A DNA stretch of 10,130 nucleotides from Pelomonas sp963992225. GTDB lineage: Bacteria; Pseudomonadota; Gammaproteobacteria; Burkholderiales; Burkholderiaceae_C. The stretch covers positions 1-10,130 of the forward strand of contig CAXDTK010000195.1 of assembly GCA_963992225.1 (NCBI GenBank). Direction: 5' to 3'. The position numbers and the translations under genes were made by a program. Positions 5,805-10,130 of this stretch are shown piece after piece (position 1 is the first letter of the stretch; the number at the start of each line of letters is the position of its first letter). The notes beneath the pieces were generated by a model. The model saw only the letters and a program-made list of their open reading frames with translations. It was not told where the DNA came from and did no database searches.

Positions 5805-6383
5805 ATGATCGAGCAACGCATCCAGCAACAGTTCTTCGAGAGCGCCGACCTGCTCTACCAGGCCGCCGAGCAACTGGCCCGCCCCCTGGCGATGGCCGCG
5901 CAGATGGTGGTGGACGCCATCACCGGCGGCAACCGCATCCTGTGCGCGGCCCACGGCCTGGCCAGCATGGACGCCGACTATCTGGCCGCGCGGCTGGCCG
6001 GCCGCTTCGAGCAGGAGCGCCCGGGCCTGGCGGCGTGGAGCCTGGCCGCCCAGGCCCGCGAGGCCGCCGGCCTGGACGTCGCGCGGCTGCTGCAGGCCCA
6101 TGGCCACCCGGGCGACGTGCTCGTCATGATCGAGCCGCTGCGCGAGCAACGCGACGCTTGGGCAGCCGCCGTGGCCGTGGCGCATGCGCAGGAGATGAGC
6201 ATCATCGCGCTGACCGCCCAGCCCAACGGCGCCGCCGACGAGTGGCGCGGCCTGCTGCAGGACACCGACATCCAGATCCGCGTCAGCCACGGCCGCGAGC
6301 CGCGCGTTGTGGAAGCCCAGCGCGTGCTGCTGCATGCGCTGGCCGACGCCGTCGACCTGCAGCTGCTGGGCAGCGACGAATAA
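5805..6383 (+). CDS. Diverged SIS-domain protein (DiaA/GmhA-like), phosphosugar-binding motifs lost
   Basis: The 192-residue product matches DiaA/phosphoheptose isomerase at its ends. The start is MIEQRIQQQFFESADLLYQA, then GRFEQERPGLAA (66-77), PGDVL (102-106), MSIIALTA (131-138) and DAVDLQLLG (181-189). The usual binding loop (GNGGSAADAQH after the first strand) is replaced by AAHGLASMDADY at 48-59. The second loop (STSGNS) is replaced by EPLREQ at 110-115. About eight residues are missing around 85-95, compared with DiaA. The GmhA active-site Glu of AAEFVGRF appears as Arg in AARLAGRF, and the QEVH near the end is VEAQ. Catalysis is unlikely. In E. coli the gene at this locus is diaA, which binds DnaA and times replication, so a binding role is plausible. 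The reading frame is intact. Confidence 0.83.
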   Translation: MIEQRIQQQFFESADLLYQAAEQLARPLAMAAQMVVDAITGGNRILCAAHGLASMDADYLAARLAGRFEQERPGLAAWSLAAQAREAAGLDVARLLQAHGHPGDVLVMIEPLREQRDAWAAAVAVAHAQEMSIIALTAQPNGAADEWRGLLQDTDIQIRVSHGREPRVVEAQRVLLHALADAVDLQLLGSDE

Positions 6384-6406
6384 CCCCTTTTTGCGATGGA
6401 ACCCCG

Positions 6407-7024
6407 ATGAAGAAGCTTTCCCTAACCCTGACCGCCGCCGTCCTCGCCAGCCTGCTGGCCACCGGCTGCGCGCCGCTGCTGATCGGCGGCGCGATGGTGG
6501 GCGGCGTCAACGTCGCCACCGACCGCCGCACCTCGGGCACGCAGATCGAGGACGAGTCCATCGAGATCAAGGCCGGCGCACGCATCCGCGAGCAGCTGGG
6601 CGAGAAGGTGCATGCCACCGTCAACAGCTACAACCGCGTCGCGCTGGTCACCGGCGAGGCCAACTCCGAGGAGGCCCGCGCCCGGCTGGAGCAGATCGTG
6701 GCCGGCGTGGAGAACGTGCAGAAGGTGCTCAACGAGACCGCCGTGATGCCCGCCAGCTCGCTGAGCAGCCGCTCCAACGACGTGGTCATCCAGGGCCGGG
6801 TCAAGGCCAAGCTCATCGACGCCCGCGACCTGCTGTCCAACGCCTTCTACGTGGTGGTCGAGCGCGGCCAGGTCTTTTTGATGGGCCGCGTGACCGAGCG
6901 CGAGGCCGACCGCGCCACCGAGATCGCCCGCGACATCAGCGGCGTGCGCAAGGTGGTGCGCGCCTTCGAGATCATCAGCGAGGAAGAGCTGGCGCGGCAC
7001 AGCAAGCCCGCTGTCCAGCGCTGA
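6407..7024 (+). CDS. dolP: Dual BON-domain outer-membrane lipoprotein DolP (YraP)
   Basis: The 205-residue lipoprotein has a signal ending LLATGC, with the lipidated Cys at 21. Two BON domains follow, at about 50-115 (with RVALVTGEA at 78-85) and 125-192 (with GQVFLMGRVTEREADRA at 154-170). In E. coli, DolP (YraP) binds anionic phospholipid at the outer membrane and supports envelope integrity and the BAM complex. Size and domain layout match. The start at 6407 is supported by GGAA 5 nt upstream. The same frame stays open back to 5792, but that part is antisense-like noise inside the SIS gene. The spacing to the SIS gene is 23 nt, so the two are probably cotranscribed, as in E. coli diaA-dolP. 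Confidence 0.96.
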   Translation: MKKLSLTLTAAVLASLLATGCAPLLIGGAMVGGVNVATDRRTSGTQIEDESIEIKAGARIREQLGEKVHATVNSYNRVALVTGEANSEEARARLEQIVAGVENVQKVLNETAVMPASSLSSRSNDVVIQGRVKAKLIDARDLLSNAFYVVVERGQVFLMGRVTEREADRATEIARDISGVRKVVRAFEIISEEELARHSKPAVQR

Positions 7025-7092
7025 GGCGCTGAACGCCCCCGAGAGCGCGGATGCTCGCGGACCATCACCCGTAGGGCCCGCTCGCACATCCA

Positions 7093-7129
7093 CCAAACGC
7101 GCCTTTTGGCGGCCCGGCGGCGCGTTGGG
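7093..7129. terminator. Possible bidirectional hairpin between convergent dolP and dehydrogenase genes
   Basis: CCAAACGCGCC at 7093-7103 pairs with GGCGCGTTGGG at 7119-7129 with one mismatch and a 15-nt loop. It lies 68 nt after the dolP stop and 12 nt after the stop of the convergent dehydrogenase gene. The T-runs after it are short on both strands, so it is a weak intrinsic terminator at best. Confidence 0.35.
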
Positions 7130-7141
7130 TTCAATTCAGAG

Positions 7142-8032
7142 TCAGAGCCGCTTGATCAACGAAGACGTGTCCCAACGGTTGCCGCCCAGCGCCTGCACGT
7201 CGGCATAGAACTGGTCCACCAGCGCCGTCAGCGGCAGCCGCGAGCCGTTGCGGCGGGCCTCGTCGAGCACCAGGCCCAGGTCCTTGCGCATCCAGTCGAC
7301 CGCGAAGCCAAAGTCGAACTTGTCGGCCACCATGGTCTTGCCGCGGTTGTCCATCTGCCAGCTCTGGGCCGCGCCCTTGCCGATGACGTCCAGCACCTGG
7401 ACCATGTCCAGGCCCGCGTTCTGGCCGAAACGCACCGCCTCGGCCAGGCCCTGCACGACGCCGGCGATGCAGATCTGGTTGACCATCTTGGCCAGCTGGC
7501 CCGAGCCCGGGCCACCCAGCAGCGTCACGGCCTTCGCGAAGGCCAGCGCCAGCGGCTGCATGGCCTCGAACGGCGCCGCCTCGCCGCCGCACATGACGGT
7601 CAGCGCGCCGTTGACCGCGCCCGCCTGGCCGCCGGACACCGGGGCGTCGACAAAGGCGATGCCGCGCTGCGCGGCCTCGGCATGCAGCTCGCGTGCGACC
7701 TCGGCCGAGGCCGTCGTGTGGTCGACGAACACCGCACCGGCCGCCATGCCGGCCAGCGCGCCCTGCCCGCCCAGCACCACCGAGCGCAGGTCGTCGTCGT
7801 TGCCGACGCAGCAGAACACGAACTCGGCGTCCTTCACGGCCGCAGCCGGCGTGGCGGCGAACGCGCCGCCGTACTCGGCCACCCAGGCCTGGGCCTTGGC
7901 CGCGGTGCGGTTGTAGACGGTGACCTGGTGGCCGGCACGCGCCAGATGGCCGGCCATCGGATGGCCCATGACGCCCAGGCCCAGGAAGGCGACGCGGCGA
8001 GAGGGAACGGGGTCGTAAGTGCGGGTGCTCAT
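7142..8032 (-). CDS. NAD(P)-dependent beta-hydroxyacid dehydrogenase (3-hydroxyisobutyrate / tartronate semialdehyde reductase family)
   Basis: This 296-residue cytoplasmic oxidoreductase has the Rossmann motif FLGLGVMGHPMAGHLARAGH (16-35). The substrate loop DAPVSGG follows at 129-135, continuing to NGALTVMCGG, with the catalytic Lys182 and Asn186 in SGQLAKMVNQ (177-186) and the family segment KDLGLVLDEAR (250-260). Relatives reduce or oxidise 3-hydroxyisobutyrate, tartronate semialdehyde, glyoxylate or succinic semialdehyde. The motifs do not choose among these, so no symbol is given. The ATG at 8032 lies 2 nt after the pilU stop (TGACCATG) and has no Shine-Dalgarno of its own. Translation is therefore probably coupled to pilU, making it the last gene of a pilT-pilU transcript. 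Its metabolic link to twitching is unclear. Confidence 0.94.
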   Translation of the reverse strand: MSTRTYDPVPSRRVAFLGLGVMGHPMAGHLARAGHQVTVYNRTAAKAQAWVAEYGGAFAATPAAAVKDAEFVFCCVGNDDDLRSVVLGGQGALAGMAAGAVFVDHTTASAEVARELHAEAAQRGIAFVDAPVSGGQAGAVNGALTVMCGGEAAPFEAMQPLALAFAKAVTLLGGPGSGQLAKMVNQICIAGVVQGLAEAVRFGQNAGLDMVQVLDVIGKGAAQSWQMDNRGKTMVADKFDFGFAVDWMRKDLGLVLDEARRNGSRLPLTALVDQFYADVQALGGNRWDTSSLIKRL

Positions 8033-8034
8033 GG

Positions 8035-9171
8035 TCAAAGAATCGTCAGGTGTTCGGTGCCGGTGGACAGGTCGCCGCTGCGGGCGCGTTCGCTGTTGAG
8101 CTTGATCTGCAGCCGCAGGTCGTTGACCGAGTCGGCGTTGCGCAGCGCGTCTTCGTACGTCACCTTGCCGGCCTCGTAGAGGTCGAACAGCGCCTGGTCG
8201 AAGGTCTGCATGCCCAGCTCGCGCGAGCGCTTCATCAGTTCCTTGATCTCGCTGATCTCGCCCTTGAAGATCAGGTCGGAGATCAGCGGCGTGTTCAGCA
8301 GGATCTCGACGGCCGCCACGCGGCCCTTGCCCTCGCGCCGCGGCAGCAGCCGCTGGCTGATGAGGGCGCGCAGGTTCAACGACAAGTCCATCAGCAGCTG
8401 GGCGCGGCGGTCCTCGGGGAAGAAGTTGATGATGCGGTCCAGCGCCTGGTTGGCGCTGTTGGCGTGCAGCGTGGCCATGCACAGGTGACCGGTCTCGGCG
8501 AAGGACACGGCATGTTCCATGGTCTCGCGGTCACGCAGCTCGCCCATCAGGATCACGTCCGGCGCCTGGCGAAGCGAGTTCTTCAGCGCGGCCTCCCAGC
8601 TGTCGGTGTCCAGGCCCAGCTCGCGTTGCGTGACGATGCAGTTCTTGTGCGGATGCACGAACTCGATCGGGTCCTCGATGGTCACGATGTGGCCATAGGT
8701 CGTCTCGTTGCGCTCGTCGATCATCGCGGCCAGCGAGGTGCTCTTGCCCGAGCCGGTGGCACCCACCACGATGACCAGGCCGCGCTTGTGCTGCACCACC
8801 TCGCGCAGCACCGGCGGCAGGTCCAGCGACTGGATGGTGGGCAGCGTCGACGGGATGGTCCGCAGCACCATGCCGACCTGGCCCTGCTGGATGAAGGCGT
8901 TGACGCGGAAGCGCCCGACGCCGTGCGGCGAGATCGCGAAGTTGCACTCCTTGCTGCGCTCGAACTCGGCCGCCTGCTTGTCGTTCATGATGGAACGCGC
9001 CAGCTGCAGCGTGTGCTGCCCGGTCAGCGGCTGCGGCGAGACCTTGGTGAGCTTGCCGTCCACCTTGATGGCGGGCGGGAACTCCGCCGTCAGGAAGAGG
9101 TCCGAGCCCTTGCGCGACAGCATCAGCCGCAGCAGGTCGTTGATGAACTTGGATGCCTGGTCGCGTTCCAT
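8035..9171 (-). CDS. pilU: Type IV pilus retraction ATPase PilU
   Basis: PilU is the accessory retraction motor that works with PilT to depolymerise type IV pili for twitching, surface sensing and DNA uptake. The 378-residue protein shows Walker A GATGSGKS (137-144), the Asp box HIVTIEDPIEFVH (161-173), Walker B VILMGELRD (206-214) and the His box TGHLCMATLHAN (227-238). The N-terminal KGSDLFLTAE and CNFAISPHGVGRFRVNAF are PilU-like rather than PilT-like, and the AIRNLIRE motif of PilT is absent (it reads LISDLIFKGE). The start ATG at 9171 has AAGGA about 7 nt upstream; an open extension to 9261 lacks family residues. It lies 155 nt downstream of pilT, separated by hairpin repeats. Confidence 0.97.
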   Translation of the reverse strand: MERDQASKFINDLLRLMLSRKGSDLFLTAEFPPAIKVDGKLTKVSPQPLTGQHTLQLARSIMNDKQAAEFERSKECNFAISPHGVGRFRVNAFIQQGQVGMVLRTIPSTLPTIQSLDLPPVLREVVQHKRGLVIVVGATGSGKSTSLAAMIDERNETTYGHIVTIEDPIEFVHPHKNCIVTQRELGLDTDSWEAALKNSLRQAPDVILMGELRDRETMEHAVSFAETGHLCMATLHANSANQALDRIINFFPEDRRAQLLMDLSLNLRALISQRLLPRREGKGRVAAVEILLNTPLISDLIFKGEISEIKELMKRSRELGMQTFDQALFDLYEAGKVTYEDALRNADSVNDLRLQIKLNSERARSGDLSTGTEHLTIL

Positions 9172-9241
9172 GTCTGGTTCCTTCCGCCCGGAGGCGGCGT
9201 ATTCGGGCCGAGCGCCGGGCCGCTCCCAAGCCGGCCCGCCT

Positions 9242-9315
9242 TGCAAATCACTGCAGGCCACGGCCTGCAGTGATTTGCACCCCCTCGGGGGGTGGCCCGG
9301 CGTACCCGCCGGGCC
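9242..9315. repeat. Three consecutive inverted repeats between pilT and pilU
   Basis: Three perfect inverted repeats lie end to end in the 155-nt gap. The first has 18-nt arms (TGCAAATCACTGCAGGCC at 9242-9259 and its complement at 9262-9279) with only AC between. The second is ACCCCC/GGGGGT at 9279-9293 with a TCG loop. The third is GGCCCGGCG/CGCCGGGCC at 9294-9315 with a 4-nt loop. There is no T-run. The architecture resembles dispersed intergenic palindromic (REP/BIME-like) elements. It could also act as an mRNA processing or partial-termination structure that lowers pilU relative to pilT. Copy number in the genome cannot be seen from here. Confidence 0.8.
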
Positions 9316-9326
9316 GGGGGCCTACG

Positions 9327-10130
9327 TCAGCCGGGGAAGTTCTCCGGGAACTTCGCCTTGGAGCGCGCCTCGGCCGGCGAGATGATGTTGCGGCGCACCA
9401 GGTCGGTGAGGTTCTGGTCCAGCGTCTGCATGCCCTGGCTGTTGCCGGTCTGGATGGACGAGTACATCTGCGCGACCTTGTTCTCGCGGATCAGGTTGCG
9501 GATGGCCGAGGTGCCCAGCATGATCTCGTGCGCCGCGACGCGGCCGGTGCCGTCCTTGAGCTTGCACAGGCTCTGTGAGATGACCGCCACCAGCGATTCG
9601 GACACCATCGCCCGCACCATCTCCTTCTCGGCGGCGGGGAACACGTCGACGATGCGGTCCACCGTCTTGGCGGCCGACGAGGTGTGCAGCGTGCCGAACA
9701 CCAGGTGACCCGTCTCGGCCGCGGTCAGCGCCAGCCGGATGGTTTCCAGGTCGCGCATCTCGCCCACCAGCACGGCGTCCGGGTCCTCGCGCAGCGCCGA
9801 GCGCAGCGCGTTGGCGAAGGAGTGCGTGTGCGGGCCCACCTCGCGCTGGTTGATCAGGCTCTTCTTGCTCTCATGCACGAACTCGATCGGGTCCTCGATG
9901 GTGAGGATGTGGCCGTACTCGTTCTCGTTGAGGTGGTTGACCATCGCGGCCAGGGTGGTGCTCTTGCCGGAACCGGTCGGGCCGGTCACCAGCACCATGC
10001 CGCGCGGCTTCAGCGCCAGGTCGGCGAACACCTTGGGCGCGGCCAGCTGCTCCAGCGACAGGATCTTGCTCGGAATGGTCCGGAACACGGCGCCGGCGCC
10101 GCGGTTCTGGTTGAAGGCGTTGACCCGGAA
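9327..10130 (-). CDS. pilT: Type IV pilus retraction ATPase PilT, C-terminal part (runs off right edge)
   Basis: PilT is the hexameric AAA-like motor at the inner-membrane base that retracts type IV pili. The window holds the last 267 residues, beginning at FRVNAFNQNRGAG; about 80 N-terminal residues (the PAS-like domain) are missing beyond the edge. Seen in the fragment are Walker A GPTGSGKS (50-57), ILTIEDPIEFVHESKK (75-90), Walker B AVLVGEMRD (119-127), the His box TGHLVFGTLHTSS (140-152) and the PilT-specific AIRNLIRENKVAQMY. That last motif, required for retraction in characterised PilTs, distinguishes it from the adjacent PilU. It is the first visible gene of the minus-strand pilT-pilU-dehydrogenase run. 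Confidence 0.98.
   Translation of the reverse strand, partial: FRVNAFNQNRGAGAVFRTIPSKILSLEQLAAPKVFADLALKPRGMVLVTGPTGSGKSTTLAAMVNHLNENEYGHILTIEDPIEFVHESKKSLINQREVGPHTHSFANALRSALREDPDAVLVGEMRDLETIRLALTAAETGHLVFGTLHTSSAAKTVDRIVDVFPAAEKEMVRAMVSESLVAVISQSLCKLKDGTGRVAAHEIMLGTSAIRNLIRENKVAQMYSSIQTGNSQGMQTLDQNLTDLVRRNIISPAEARSKAKFPENFPG

Noticed and set aside
5792..6406. Possible N-terminal fusion of about 205 residues to DolP in the same frame
   Set aside because: The added part is Arg/Pro/Gly-rich and out of frame with the SIS gene that occupies this stretch. DolP has its own ribosome site and lipoprotein signal at 6407.
6396..6410. Four-codon reading frame ending in ATGA overlap with the dolP start
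   Set aside because: It is too short to support as a gene, and GGAA within it serves as the dolP ribosome site. Chance is the simplest explanation.
8050..9273. 407-codon plus-strand open frame opposite pilU
   Set aside because: It is rich in Leu, Val, His and Gln, has no domain, and is wholly antisense to a convincing pilU.
1..10130. CRISPR array, tRNA/rRNA genes, insertion sequence or phage genes
   Set aside because: No regularly spaced repeats, cloverleaf-like sequence, transposase, integrase or terminal repeats were seen.

Overview
The window is high-GC, densely coded chromosomal DNA from a proteobacterium. Gene content and order point to Betaproteobacteria, order Burkholderiales (Comamonadaceae or a relative). 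The clues are AroG-like DAHP synthase, TldD, RsmI, a yraN / SIS / dolP cluster without lpoA, and a PEP-CTERM protein. Species cannot be named from this sequence. No tRNA, rRNA, CRISPR array, transposase or prophage gene was seen.

Layout. Positions 1-1106 (minus strand) hold the first 180 codons of aroG (running off the left edge), its attenuator leader, and a small Pro/Ala-rich lipoprotein. The tldD gene (1239-2702, minus) lies upstream of these. From 2818 the plus strand carries a small secreted protein with an internal duplication. It is followed by a secreted glucose/sorbosone dehydrogenase-like protein with a C-terminal PEP-CTERM anchor (3279-4466). That gene overlaps tail-to-tail with rsmI (4444-5394, minus). 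The rsmI gene overlaps head-to-head with yraN (5357-5752, plus), which is followed by a strongly diverged DiaA/GmhA-like SIS gene (5805-6383) and the dual-BON lipoprotein dolP (6407-7024). On the minus strand from the right edge come pilT (partial), pilU and a beta-hydroxyacid dehydrogenase that starts 2 nt after the pilU stop.

How the genes work together. rsmI, yraN, SIS and dolP form the counterpart of the E. coli yraL-yraN-diaA-dolP neighbourhood (ribosome modification, a nuclease-fold protein, a replication or sugar-isomerase-type protein, outer-membrane integrity). pilT and pilU encode the type IV pilus retraction motors. aroG opens the shikimate pathway. Ahead of it is a complete-looking attenuator: a 20-residue leader peptide rich in Phe, Tyr and Trp codons, an 11-bp terminator hairpin with a U-tract, and an alternative 9-bp antiterminator pairing.

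Most notable observations: the aromatic attenuator before aroG; the SIS protein that has lost the usual phosphosugar-binding motifs; three consecutive inverted repeats between pilT and pilU; and an inverted repeat that would bury the start codon of the PEP-CTERM dehydrogenase. Most other genes look like ordinary housekeeping genes.
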